A stretch of 64,000 nt of DNA, taken from NCBI RefSeq assembly GCF_000003815.2, contig NC_049996.1, forward strand, positions 14,100,893-14,164,892. Reading direction: 5' to 3'. Under the pieces are notes generated by a model, which was given only the letters and a program-made list of their open reading frames with translations, did not search any database and was not told the origin of the DNA. The stretch comes from Branchiostoma floridae (taxonomy: Eukaryota; Chordata; Leptocardii; Amphioxiformes; Branchiostomatidae). The translations under genes were made by a program, and so were the position numbers. Below are positions 1 to 11,849 of the stretch, piece by piece. Position 1 is the first letter of the stretch; each line of letters begins with the position of its first letter.

Positions 1-49
1 CCCGGCGGCCGGGGCCAGGCAGCTGGCAGACAAACGCCAATGTTTGGAC

Positions 50-960
50 TCTGAACTTCAACCGGAAGTTTTACACATTTCTGTCTTGCACAGCGCGACA
101 AATGTGTTGTCATTCCATACCTAAGATGTTCTGGTCTCTATGGTTGTACCATGTTCAATTTTACGCTATTGTCTCGTTGTCATTCCTTGTACAGGTGTGT
201 CATTATACTGCAAGGGGACATGTTCGCGATGGTTTATATTCGCGGTTTTCGCGGCGGAAGTTTTACACATTTCTGTCTTCCACAGCGCGTCAAATGTGTT
301 GCCTTTCCATACCTTGGGTGTCTTGTTGGTACTGTATTCACCTCAACTCTATTGTCTTGACATTCGCTGTGCAGGTTTGTTGTTATACTGTAAAGAGGCA
401 TGTTCGCGATGGGTTTATATTCGCGGCGGACGTTTTACACATTTCTTTCACAGTGCGTCAAATGTGTTGTCTTTCCATACTTTGGATGTTCTGTTTGTAG
501 TAATTTCGTTCCGTATTCACCTCAACTCTATTGTGTTGCTGTCGTTCTTTGTACAGGTGTGTCGTTATACTGTAATGGGGGCATGATCGCGATGGTTTTA
601 TAATTCGCGGTTTTCGCGGCGAAAGTTTTACACATTTCTGTCTTCCACAGCGCGTCTTTCCTTGGGAGTTTTGTCCGTACCATATTCACCTCAAGTCTAT
701 TGTCGTGACATTCGCTGTACAGGGGTGTCGTTGTACTGTAAAGGGGACAAGTTCGCGATGGTTCTATATTCGCGGCGGACGTTTTATACATTTCTGTGTC
801 TCACGCGCTTCAAATGTGTTGTATTGTCATACCTTGGATGACTATGTGGTCGTATCATGTTAAATTCTAAACGTCGCTATTTTCTTGTTATTCGTTGTAC
901 AGGTGTGTAAAGGGGAAATGTTCGAGGTGGTTTTATATTCGCGGATTTCGCGAACTTGAA
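50..960. repeat. Degenerate tandem repeat, about five units of 156-193 bp
   Basis: Five copies of a unit containing 'gttttacacatttctgtc', an 'agcgcgtcaaatgtgttg' segment, a 'tacaggtgtgtcgttatac' segment and 'ttcgcgatggttttatattc' start near 66, 258, 430, 623 and 779. Copies differ by substitutions and indels, so the array is old. Each unit ends in a 'cgcggttttcgcgg' block like the ends of the CGCGG palindromic MITEs elsewhere in the window, which suggests the array grew from one such element. The open frames across it are shadows of the repeat. Confidence 0.8.
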
Positions 961-2300
961 ACCGCCGCGAACAATCCCTTAATCCCTACACTTTGCGAAC
1001 TTTTAGACCTCCGCAGACACTCTGTTTTCCCCCATACCAAGAAATTACATATCCGCGAACATTTTCCCTAGTAGACTATCTAAACTTGGACTATTGAAAC
1101 CAGACAGGGGCATCCTGAGGTGAGACGGCGGCCCGTACCGTCTGTAGGTACAGTAAGGGGGCCCGTACCGTCTGTAAGCGATCCCAGCGCGGGTGTCTCA
1201 CTGTTACACCACTGTACCGTAACACCGCCAACCTTCACGGTCTTTCCGTTTAGTCTACCGCGGGAAAACAGACAACAAACATAACCTCAGTCAGCTGTTC
1301 TACAGCGCGGAACTGGGCTACACCTATCGACTGACGTTTCCATGTCCTCCGACAAAAAGTTTCCAGAATTCACCCAAGCTTAGAGTGTAATCTTTAATGC
1401 ACAAAAAGTGTATTGTAAAGTTCTTTTTCTCGTAACATGATGCTCATGGTATTCCTACCAAGGATTGTACACACAAGTCTACTCGTTGACCGATAACGCA
1501 AATCTCGGACTGAATGCTGACACCATAACGCTCAGGCATTGACACAAGACCTTTGTGTTGCAAAATACTATAATATATAAGTACTAAAGATTGAAAGTGG
1601 ACTTTTGCAGTAGAAAAGGATAAAATGTAAAAACATGTTCTGTACATGTAATTATTCTAAACGGTGACGTTACTTCTTTCTGATACTTACCCTTGCTAAT
1701 TTATGCAGCCTCTTCAAGTCTTAAAGATGTCTAGACTTCTTCACTTTCTTTCTTGGGAGATCTTCCTTCGTGACCCCTGACCTCAAAACCTCAGTCTGTC
1801 AATTGAAAAGAGCCACATAGACATAACAGACTGTTTACACAGAAAAAGGAAACCAAAATGACAATGGTAAGTATGACATCATGGTTTGTGACATTAGATA
1901 GTTCAAGCGTGGTTGGACCTAAATGTTTGGCCAAAGCTCAAGATCTAGAGTAGACTAGACAGCGTTGCAAGTTCTTAGAACAAAGTATATTTAGTTACTT
2001 CTCGTAGACTAAGATAAAAAGCTTGTCTAAACACGGAGAATGCTTTTAAGACGCCCCCTGAGTGTTGTGTTTCTTGTCTTGACTTTCTTGGGTTGTTCTT
2101 GGCATGTCTGTTGAAACGCAAGAAAAGTTCCGGAACAAGGGTTTTTCTAAAACCGCCGCAAACCTAAACCGCCACATGTGGTACCTCTGCACTTAATTTG
2201 ACAGGCCCCTCACCATGAATACCGACCTACTCATATGTCCAACCTGCCTGTGCCTGTAGAGACAAACATTGTTTACACGTTGTATACACAGTACTGGGCC
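961..2300. other. Non-coding stretch, nothing recognised
   Basis: No frame longer than about 70 codons and no protein-like segment. A GTAAGT at 1867 follows a possible 24-nt micro-exon, but no partner exon was found. 'gcccgtaccgtctgta' occurs twice near 1131-1175. Confidence 0.5.
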
Positions 2301-2317
2301 TTTAAAGCCCCTGGGAA

Positions 2318-2474
2318 GGAATATAAATGAGGTTGTCAAAAGAGAAGGAGGAGTTAGGTGAAGCGAGGACTTGTGGTTGTAGTTTGGAGGCTCTCGGCAC
2401 GGTAGGACATTCCGTACGGACGCCGGGCGACGAGCGCAGTACATTTCAGCGTTCCGACATCGTTTTCTGCGAAG
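2318..2474 (+). promoter_or_regulatory. Possible TATA promoter with leader exon
   Basis: A TATA-like 'aatataaatg' near 2320 lies upstream of a GC-richer segment that ends in a good splice donor, GAAG|GTATGT, at 2474/2475. The frame through it is open from an ATG at 2326 but has no recognisable similarity, and no following exon could be identified. It may be a leader exon of an unidentified gene or chance. Inference only. Confidence 0.2.
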
Positions 2475-2599
2475 GTATGTTTTCTGATGTAACTTTCTTT
2501 CGTCTGGAAGTTGTACTTTTAGCTGGCTCATGTTTGGAGTGTTTTTGTCCACTAAAACTGACCAATGACCTGGCATACCTGGTGTTCGATTTGTGTTGA

Positions 2600-4200
2600 T
2601 GGGTTAGTCGTTAGGTCTAGAGTTGGACGTTCGCCTTCGTGAAATCGTTACAGTCGCGAGAACGCGAAAATTCCAGACATGCATTGTTTTCAAACTTCCC
2701 AAGCAGGCTTGAATTTGGAACTGTTTTTCACATTCATATTTATAGCGATATGAAAATCTGAAGGCGCCAACGTTTTTCCTGTTAGTTAAGCATACTGTTG
2801 TACAATTTGTTCAATCACAGAATTACTTCCGTCCCTATATAAGTACATGCTTAATTGGTGGCGCCTACATTTTGTAACAACCGCTCGGCAACAGACGGTA
2901 AAACGATGTTGACATGTTCACCAAACGGATGTTGTTCTGAAATTATGTCGTCCAAAACAGGTTATAAGAATTCGCGGCACAGCAAATGTTCAGGTATTTC
3001 TGTCCGCCCCTCGCACTTTGTATGCAGCTTTTGGTAAAGCCCTTACAGAATGTCGCTTCTTTCTGTTTGTGTGTCTACCGAATGTGTGTATAGTCGCTGT
3101 CGGAAGGTTTACAAAAGACGAAGCCGACTTCCTCTGAAAGATTTAAGACTCAGGATGTATTAAAGGATTTAATGGGTGACAGCTAGAGAAAAACGTAACC
3201 TTGGTGCCAGAGTCTGACCTGTCACAAATGTGTGCGTCCCCCTCTCGAACACAAAACTTGTACTTCAAAACTTGTAACGTCTCAAAAAAACTTACACTTT
3301 CGTCTTTTTGCCCGCTTCCAAGTCTGTCCCGGTGCTATACAGGAATATTAGAACTACTTTTGTCATTTGTGAAAGCGGCTAGAACATGTGTTTTTATGTA
3401 CCGGACGCGGGACAGCCCCCCGTGTGGACGTGTTTGTGAGGCTGTGGGTGCGGGGTGGGTTTTACGGGCCCGTCTGGGGCTCCAGCCACCGTGAACTGAC
3501 CATGTCAACAAAACTCTGTCTTCCCAGGCACGGGACGGTACATTAGTCACTTGGGTAGTGGAGGCATTTTATCCATGTTTATGATGTATCGGTATCATAT
3601 AAACTTAACGGAATTGCTCTCAAGTCTTTCTATGAATTTGCTTTTGCGTTCTGCTGCAGTGTTTTCACATTAGATAGATGTGTTACATTGCGTTCTGTTG
3701 CGATGTGTAGTCTCGTCGTTCAACTCTTTGTGTAGTGATTTTCCTTGCATTGTGAAACCATGGTCGTGAAATTACCCGTTCCACTACATTGCGTTTTCGG
3801 GGCGGTCCAAGAGGGATGGTGGGGGTTTGGGGAGGTGGTCCTCTACATTAACAAGTTACCACCCGGCCAAGGTCGGAATTAAAAGGGGTTAACATGTTGT
3901 TGGGGCATCTTTAAACTAACAACAGATTACCTGTGCCACGTGTTTTGTAGTTATTATGTTTTGTTGCATCATATTCATCTTCGCACACCAACATTTAGCC
4001 CAACCCCACAACCCCCCGGTACGTTTTGTCTGCCGACCTTCCCCGGATGACTTTTCTGGAACCGTTCCCCCCGTGCCCTTTTGCGGTTTGCTTGTTAGGC
4101 TTTATCTTGTACGCCACTGCGGAAAAGAATCCCACGCTCTGGTGTCTTCTTTTATTGACTGTCTTGTCTGTGCCTGCCAGGGTTTGTCTATGCCCGCCTG
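2600..4200. other. Non-coding stretch, nothing recognised
   Basis: Only short frames without protein-like composition, and no clear tandem or inverted structure. Confidence 0.4.
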
Positions 4201-4210
4201 AGTCACCCTT

Positions 4211-4532
4211 CCTCGGGCGGTTTCCTTGTCTGGTTGACCATCAAAACAGCGGTGGTCTCTTGGTAACCTCGGAACTAGGAGATCTCTAACCTTGAACTTC
4301 ACACTTTTCGGCGATGAAGGGTTTGTCAGGCGATCGAAAAAGACTATATATGAGAAAAAGTTTATAATTTCCTCCAGCAACTTCTGCTTGGAGAGTACCT
4401 CGGGCGGTTTTCTTGTCTGGTTGACCGTCAAAACAGCGGTGATCTCTTGGTAACCTCGGAACTTTTAAAGTCCTCTGGGAGATCTCTAACCTTAAACTTC
4501 ACACTTTTCGGTGCTGAAGGATTTGTCAGGCC
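4211..4532. repeat. Two-copy tandem duplication, period 187 bp
   Basis: The block beginning 'cctcgggcggtttccttgtc' at 4211 recurs at 4398 and runs to 'tttgtcagg' in both copies. They share about 90% identity; the second copy has a ~14-bp extra segment ('ttttaaagtcctct'). The spacer between them contains 'ctgcttggagag', an end-like piece of the CAAGCAG MITE family. Confidence 0.8.
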
Positions 4533-5139
4533 GAGTTCCGGTATATATAGTGGCCACGGTGGCTGGATAGGCTTCCTTTGACAGGCTGAACTATTCGGTT
4601 TCATGACAATGTCTGTAGGTCATGGTCAACAGCCGCGCCGTATGGCTACCACCTGCAGGTGACGTCATGTGGACTATTCCATTTGAGACTTTTACTGGGG
4701 AGGGACTTAATGCAGGATGTAGCATACCTTGTTTTTGCCAAGTTCCTCATGATCGAAGCATGATGGACGAGCAACAACACTTGAACTAGAAGGGAGATAA
4801 CTAGAGGAACCATTCTAGTAGAAAATGCAGCTCTCTATCCCTATAAAGGTTTTCTTTCATGTTTCTTTATTGATTCAGAAAAGGCATGAACATTGAACAA
4901 CCCCGCTTCCACGTGCGCCGAAATTGACACCTGTTGACCCCTGACCTCACGAACAGACAGATCCTTATCTCCAGCTGCTCACCTGTGTTTACATCTTGTC
5001 TACCTTCTTCAGGTGATCACTAAGGTCACACGGAGGTCATCGTGTCAAATGAGATTCTCACAAGAGATTTCTTCGAACATGTTCTGCCTTGATGCGCATG
5101 CGCTGAAAGCGATCGTTGAGGATCGATGATATTAAAGCT

Positions 5140-5295
5140 TGATCTCCAAGCAGATCCTACGGTTCCATAAGATAGTATAAAAGCTGGGCAATGAGTATAG
5201 CCGGCCAAAGGGAGTCAGATGGGCACCGGTAGCCATACACACTCCTAGCTTTTGATACCACTATCTTATGCTACCGTAGGATCTGCTTGGAGATT
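5140..5295. mobile_element. Palindromic MITE, CAAGCAG family
   Basis: Terminal inverted repeats 'atctccaagcagatcctacg' (5142) and 'gtaggatctgcttggagatt' (right end) bound a ~155-bp element with further internal complementarity (agatagta / tactatct type). There is no coding capacity. Relatives lie at 10013, 15439, 42655 (partial) and 63745. A non-autonomous DNA transposon is the simplest reading. Confidence 0.8.
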
Positions 5296-6401
5296 AATTG
5301 ATCAATGAAGCTAGCGCTCGTTGAACTTGAAAATTTCAAAATAACGGAACATCCCTTGGCCTACCGGTTTTGTATGTAACACGCCGAGTCTAGTTCAAGG
5401 TTAAACACACCGCCCAGACGTACGTAAAAGAACGAGGTCGGTCAAGGGCAGTGCCGCAACCTAGACAAGGGCTTAGCCGCAGGGAGCATGCCACAATGGC
5501 GGCTTTCAGATCGGCCTCGTAAGTGTCTTGCGGTTTCACCGCGTGGAGAAGAAAAGGCCGTATAAACACAGCTCTTTCTCTGTTCAATGGTAGTGTTGTG
5601 CTAGCCTGGTTACCAAACCCCAGCCCGATCTCAAGTATCTATCGTGCAGGGGTCTGGCCGGATGGGATAGGAACTCTTCTCAATTTTGCACCTTATAGTG
5701 GGCAAAAAACCCCACCAATAGAACAACACAGGATCAGCAGGAGGTAATTACACCCCTGCCATGATTGGTTAAAGACCCCCAACTGTACTTTTTGAATCCA
5801 TAAGGTAGCTGATTCGCTACTGTGATAGCCTGCTGACCAACTGTGGTGTGTTGTAGCTGGCTACCTGTGGTGAGAGTGGTCATCAATCCTAGGTTCTCCT
5901 CCCACTGATCAACGGGCCTTCGAGAACCTTTCTACAGCCATGTTGCCAGACCCCAACACGAAAGATATATCTTGAGGTTGGGGTATGGAATCCAGGCTAG
6001 TGTTGTGCTGACGTATTAAGTAGTACCCGCGTCTCGTACCCAGGACACGAAGTGTTGCGAACATAACACGTAGTAATGACTTAGACTTTCTAGCTGTGAA
6101 GAAGGCCAAGGTTGTTGTGTCTATTCGTAAACCAAACACAAACGTGCCAGAAACTCATTCAAACTCTCAGTCATTTGTACAAAGTTTTCAACAGTTTACA
6201 TCACAAAGTATGACCCCCATAAATATAAAGCTTTGCTTGGTTCAGTATCAAATTCGCGATCGTGTCCCCGAAAAGGCCACTGAATGAAGAAAGACAGACT
6301 TAAATAATCAAAATAATGTGTGGGCATTGTCTACTATGTTCACTATGTATAGTATGTTTTTCGACCCACCGACCCACTCACTCACACCCCTTATTGGCTA
6401 G

Positions 6402-6665
6402 GCCAAATGTTGAACCTTACATTCATATCATACGACGTGATGACATAACATAAGCTCCATGTATCATTGCAAGTGGCAAGTTATCTTTTTATGGAAAAAT
6501 ATTGATCTGCTGTGCAACAGTATTTTCCAAGTTTTTGACCGCTGATTGACGACGCCAAATATTGAACCTTACATTCATACGACATTTTCATAGGTGAAGC
6601 TGTATCAGGTTTCAAGTTATCTTTTTATGGAACAATATTGGTCTGCTGTGCAGCAGTAATTTCGC
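6402..6665. repeat. Two-copy tandem duplication, period about 152 bp
   Basis: 'gccaaatgttgaaccttaca' at 6402 recurs as 'gccaaatattgaaccttaca' at 6554. Both are followed by 'aagttatctttttatggaa' and 'tctgctgtgcarcagta'. No coding content. Confidence 0.8.
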
Positions 6666-7897
6666 TACTAGACTGTCTGGTCAAACTTAACTGTCTTGTG
6701 AGGACTTTATCACGACAGAAGGGCCAGACGATGATAATGGTTTCCAAGTGAGGACACCTATCAGACTACACTCTCGCGTGACAGCATCAAAACACCCGTC
6801 AAATACAGCCGGTGGCTGGAAAACGTTTGGCTCACGGCCAAGGTGTGAAAAATTCAGCTACAAATCCTCTCCTAAGCCCTTCCTTTCATTCTAAACGGCA
6901 GAATGTGTTAGGAAGATGGGCTTGTTAAGGTACATGTTCGGCTGGACAGGGACAGTACGGCTGCCTCAAAGGCTCCCTCCTTTCAACTTCAAGGGAAAGA
7001 AAGGCAGCCGAATTTCTGTCCACTCCCCCCCCCCCTTACTTTGGACAAGAAAAATAGGATTTTCGAGCAATCATGTGCGACCTACATAAAGTCTGTGGCT
7101 TACTGTGACCAAATCTAGTCTGTAGCCACAGGCTCTCTGACAGACAACATTTAAGCCGCCAGAAAACGAGTATTGTCACTATCTGACATGACAATGTTTT
7201 CCGGTACACTGCATGGACTGATTGAAAGAGAGCTGTTTCGCTTCGTCCTAGAACCTCGACTCCAGAAAAGTGTAAGACTTGCACACACATTTTAGGAGAT
7301 ATGCTCTCTCTTTCTGTATTTACACACTACAGTAGCTGTCAGTGAACACCTAGAAATGTTGGCTTGGGATTTAAATCTTGTACAGAGAGCTTAACAGTAA
7401 TACGATGTTCTGCATGCTTGTTCTAGTCCGTATCAACAATAGGCTGCTATTGTTAAAGACCTTCCTTGGGATAAGTTTACCCTTACCATTGTTGCTGTTT
7501 GTCTGTGTCATGTCTTTACTATCTTTTTCGTATGTCATACGTGAAAAGAATGTATGGTTGATCCTGTGCCACTTGAAAGGGTGATATTTATCAATGTGTT
7601 AGCAGAATGTGCCTGTACTGTACATGACAAGAAAGGTTGCGTGTTCGAGTCCCACTCATTTAAAGCCTAGCCGGAGGCATTGTGTTCGCTGTGTGTACTA
7701 CCTGTAAAATTGGCACTAAGGTTTCAAGGTTTTAATCTCTACGAGAATACGTACCACGATAAATGGTTGCATTGTTGTGTTTGTAAACATGGCTTGTTTT
7801 GCGTCAGGGCCTGAATTTACGCCTCATTTGTGTAGAAATAAGCCTTTGGGGGTTGCCATGACAGATTGCCTATTGTCTAAGCCCAGTTGCACACTCT

Positions 7898-8020
7898 ATA
7901 AACCAACCTGTTATTAGTGTTAACCATAATACCTCTGGTAAGAAATATTATATCCGTACAAGGTTGGACAAATTCCCCTCCCCCTAAGGTAAAGCGGGTA
8001 TCACATATTTCTCAAAGCAG
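7898..8020. repeat. Dispersed repeat, copy 1
   Basis: Contains 'ataatacctctggtaagaaa', 'atccgtacaaggttggacaa', 'ccccctaaggta' and 'agcgggtatcac'. The same blocks in the same order form a second copy at 9378-9525. Family unknown; no coding capacity. Confidence 0.65.
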
Positions 8021-8208
8021 AGGTTGGGTCATGGCCGGGATTTCTACTGGCTATTTCCCCTGCCACTACTACTAGTAACGTTAGTAGTACCCCCGCGCCC
8101 CAGTCTTTGCAAGGAGAATAGCTATCACGATGGACTGCGACGAATTGTGTCAGGCATTCAAAAAGTGGTGACTTGCGGCATGCATTTTGGCGCAGTCCAG
8201 TGATGTAC

Positions 8209-8299
8209 TAGCCTGGGTACCATCCTATTTCTACCGGGGCTCCTTGCACAAGCTGCCCCGAAAGAATAGGAGCCCCGGTAGAAATGGGATGGTACCCAG
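8209..8299. mobile_element. Palindromic MITE, TAGCCTGGGTACC family
   Basis: An almost perfect 91-bp hairpin: 'tagcctgggtaccatcc' then 'tatttctaccggggctcct' on the left, 'aggagccccggtagaaat' and 'ggatggtacccag' on the right, with a short loop. Related, more diverged elements lie at 28116 and inside Mkx intron 3 (33021-33109). Confidence 0.85.
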
Positions 8300-8729
8300 A
8301 AAAGTGGTATACACGCGTAAGGTATCAAGGTACACATATGTACACCTTCCAAGCATGGTGGTGACCAGGGTACATGGTGACACTGTGTGTACGTGTGGGG
8401 CATGGCGCTGCATCACTTATGTCCGCACGTGTAATGATGACGACGTATGTTTCGGCGGCCTCTTTCAGACTGGTCAGTCATGGGAAGACGTTAAGGTCAA
8501 GTTCAGAGGAGTCAAGTTCGATAATGCAACAACGCCTTCTCAAATCACTGAAGTGATAGGTCGGAGTATGTCTGTTTTGTTCGTTAGTATGTTTGTTTGT
8601 GCAAGTAGTGAAACAGCTGAAGTTTCCTGCGAAAGGAAAAAAAACTCTCTGTGTTTGGCTTACGATGTCGAGTGATTTGAATTAAATAAATGATTCAAAG
8701 GTCTACAATAGCGCCCAAAAGGAGAAAGA

Positions 8730-8950
8730 TATTGCATGTTTTGGGAAGTTATGCCCCGTACCGGTTTTTGGAAGATATGGCACGTTTTGGAAAGTTACCA
8801 GTATGGCACATTTTTTAAAGCCTTAGCATATATTTTTGAAAGTTATGTTACATTTTGGAAATTATGATACAATTTGGAAAGTTATGGCATGTTTTGGAAA
8901 GTTATAGCACATTATAGAAATTCTGGTACTCAAGTCGTGGCACGTTTTGT
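8730..8950. repeat. Degenerate short tandem repeat, about 20-22 bp unit
   Basis: Roughly ten imperfect repeats of 'atggcacgttttggaaagtt' with variants such as 'atggcatgttttggaaagtt'. The array is decayed and A/T rich. Confidence 0.7.
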
Positions 8951-9377
8951 AAACCGCAACAGATCTCCTCTGTAAGTTTGTCAAGGTAAGAGATCTTTTG
9001 CCGAAGTTTTGGCGCCGGTAATAATAACAACTAGGTCATCTGTTATCTTTAAAGCGCCTCATGCCAAGATCATACCCAAAGTTACATGACACCGCTTCAA
9101 GTCTCTCTTGGGGGCGATGTGTTCTTGACGTTAAACCGAACCGTTTGTGACAGGGCCTGTCCGGCGGGGCATGGTCTCGTCCGCCCCCGACGGTGGGAAG
9201 AAATGGTCTCGGCAGGAGATGTGCGGGACATCAGGTGGTATTGATCATGGAGGAGATAGAGTGTACGTGAACGGTGAGACGGCTAGGCCAAGTTGAAGTG
9301 ATTCAATGGATGATATCCGAGCGCGCATCAAATTTTGGCCGTTTCCAAAATTGTCTTAGCTAAATTTTTCGCTTTAT

Positions 9378-9525
9378 GGTAACCAACCTTTTAACTATAA
9401 TACCTCTGATAACGAAATATCCGTACAATACAAGGTTTGACAAATCCCCCTCCCCTAAGGTACTAGTACAGCGGGGATCACTAAAATAAAGTTTTCAACA
9501 TATTATAGATCTTACAAAGCAGCTT
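9378..9525. repeat. Dispersed repeat, copy 2
   Basis: Second copy of the repeat at 7898-8020, sharing 'ataatacctctgataacgaa', 'atatccgtacaa', 'cccctaaggta' and the trailing 'cttacaaagcagc'-type segment. Confidence 0.6.
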
Positions 9526-9610
9526 CAAGGTAATGGAAATACATGCCGTGGATTGCAAAAATAAATATCAGGAAACGGATACTATTGGCACGGAACATTC
9601 CAAGGTCAAA

Positions 9611-9795
9611 GAAGTTGTGAAAGAACAAAAATGAAGAATCTATTGTTCGGCATACTATATTCTGTGTGTTCAATAATTTCTTCAGCCTTCCTGACTACTT
9701 TGGTTTCATATTGAAGGCAACTGTTTTTATTTTCTTTGTCAAACTTTTTTGTTCGCTCGCTCGCATCAGTTTTTGGATTCCCAGAGGATGTCATA
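9611..9795 (+). repeat. Dispersed ~185-bp repeat, copy 1
   Basis: Runs from 'gttgtgaaagaacaaaaatg' to 'ggattcccagaggatgtcat'. The reverse complement is present at 31126-31295 inside Mkx intron 1. Both ends match, but the middles differ. Unclassified interspersed element. Confidence 0.65.
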
Positions 9796-10012
9796 CATAT
9801 AACCACATCAACGTGGCCTTACACGGTGGTGAGCGCGTGTGTCTCTGTCTGCAGTCTGGCTTGGCACGGAATGGGCGTTGTCTCGAGTGTTCGGGACGAG
9901 GAATCTCTAAATCGTGAACATCTGTGCCAAGGTCATGCCTCGCTGTTCTAAATGCAGATGTTTGGCGTTGCCTGTTTTCTGACTTGTTCTATTCGAAATG
10001 TTGGACATTCTC

Positions 10013-10139
10013 TAGTCTCCAAGCAGGGATTGAGTCGCGGAGATATAGTAGTAGTCGTACTTCGTAAGAGGAGCGTAATTTTTCCGACTACTTCTGATAT
10101 CCCCGCGACTCAACCTCTGCTTGGAGAGTAGAGATTCTA
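10013..10139. mobile_element. Palindromic MITE, CAAGCAG family
   Basis: Hairpin with 'tctccaagcagggattgagt' on the left and 'ctcaacctctgcttggagag' on the right; inner arms 'cgcggagatatagtagtag' / 'ctacttctgatatccccgcg'. About 127 bp, no coding capacity. Confidence 0.8.
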
Positions 10140-10696
10140 TTTGCTAGGCAAGTGAATGGCCGTCTAGAATTCACGTTAGAACATCAGCCGAAGCCATGCG
10201 TCTGCTTGGAGATGGGTCTCGCAGCATCTCTTAGGGAATCGTTTTCTCGCGAGAAACGGAATCATTTAACTTCTGACCAAGGAGGTTTCATCAATAAAAC
10301 CTCATTGGTCTAACTTATTAAATTCCCCTTTGAGTTGTCGAAAAAAATGAGTCTGTGGCACATATTAAAGTGCACCAGGTGAAGCCCACCCTCTTCGTCA
10401 GTTTGTTCTTTTCGGCAACTTCAAGTGGGTAATCTGACGCCCCTAACAAAGCCGCACCTGACCTCCGAGTTCGGGTCTAAAGTAGCGCACAAAGCCGTGC
10501 GTGTTCGAGTGTTTGTGTGCACAATTCGTGACATAATATGACTCTGTTAGGCTTCAAAACGTAGTTCAACTCAATTGTGATGTATTACATTCACTGACAT
10601 TACAGAGACTAGTAGTAGTACTTGAACTCATGAGCCGCTTTGAAGACTGCATGAATTGTGCGTTTTAATTTACGCGTGTTTATTGGTATTTTGTAT

Positions 10697-11848
10697 GTGC
10701 ACCCCCACCTAACTCCTTCTGCTTTTCCCCCTACCCGTTCTTCTTTTCCCCCGGACTTCTCCTCAACCCCCGCTGTACTTCTGCTGTGCCCCCGTCCTTC
10801 TTCTTGGCCCCCGGTGTACTTCTGCTTGCCCCCCGCCCTTCTGCTTAACCCCCAATGGCCGCCGTCAACCCGAATTTCACGTGGTCGACACGAAAATCGT
10901 TCAGAAAGCAACAAAAACGGTCGCGCCACGGAACCTTAAATAACCTATTCTCAATGACACATTTTGGGCCACCTTTCTGCCAAGTGGCGTTTCACAACTC
11001 CTTCCCAGTCTTTACTTCAAAGGCTCGCCCTCTCGGTGAAGGGCGTATGCATCCGCCCCGTCAGCATCGGGTACTCACACGAAAGTCGTGCCTAAACACC
11101 CTGCACGGCAACGATACACGGTCTCATATATCCTATGGTCTGGCAAACAATCTTGGCCACCTCTCTACCAAGTGGCGTCGTACAAATCGCGCTCAATCTC
11201 GAGAATACTTCTGCAAAGTCGGGTGAGAAGCGGTTTGGAGAGAGCGGTAACAGCTATCCATAGAATTGCGCAATAGTCCATATAGCCACTCGAGCCGTCC
11301 ATGATCCAAGCCGCTTCTCACCCGAATTTGCAGAAGTGTTCTCGAGATTGAGCGCGATTTGTACGACGCCACTTGGTAGAGAGGTGGCCAAGATTGTTTG
11401 CCAGACCATAGGATATATGAGACCGTGTATCGTTGCCGTGCAGGGTGTTTAGGCACGACTTTCGTGTGAGTACCCGATGCTGACGGGGCGGATGCATACG
11501 CCCTTCACCGAGAGGGCGAGCCTTTGAAGTAAAGACTGGGAAGGAGTTGTGAAACGCCACTTGGCAGAAAGGTGGCCCAAAATGTGTCATTGAGAATAGG
11601 CTATTTCATGTTCCGTGGCGCGACCGTTATTGTTGCTTTCTGAACGATTTTCGTGTCGACTACGCGAAATTCGGGTTGACGGCGGCCATTGGGGGTTAAG
11701 CAGAAGGGCGGGGGGCAAGCAGAAGTACACCGGGGGCCAAGAAGAAGGACGGGGGCACAGCAGACGTACAGCGGGGGTTAAGGAGAAGTCCGGGGGAAAA
11801 GGAGAACGGGTAGGGGGAAAAGCAGAAGGAGTTAGGTGGGGGTGATGT
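10697..11848. repeat. Large near-perfect inverted repeat, ~542-bp arms
   Basis: The left arm (about 10697-11239) is repeated in inverted orientation at about 11305-11848 with a few percent divergence, separated by a ~65-bp spacer. The mirror open frames on both strands with nearly identical translations are a by-product. The outer ~150 bp of each arm is a strand-asymmetric pyrimidine/purine tract of imperfect repeats ('cccccgtccttcttcttgg', 'cccccgcccttctgctta'). There is no transposase-like frame. It could be a foldback-type element, a recent inverted duplication, or an assembly join of allelic copies; the sequence alone cannot decide. Confidence 0.85.
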
Positions 11849-11849
11849 G

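Noticed and set aside
5496-5518. Possible first exon MAAFRSA ending in GTAAGT after a CAATGGCGGC start motif
   Set aside because: No acceptor exon in the right phase was found in the following 15 kb. The most protein-like downstream frame (6098-6287) needs a different phase.
7625-7662. tRNA-like B box (GTTCGAGTCC)
   Set aside because: No cloverleaf can be drawn around it; at most a decayed SINE fragment.
8455-8570. Protein-like frame (SWEDVKVKFRGVKFDNATT) after a CTTTCAG acceptor
   Set aside because: Only a weak donor follows and there is no partner exon or recognisable family.
11088-11456. Identical peptide frames on opposite strands
   Set aside because: By-product of the 1.15-kb palindrome; no conserved domain.
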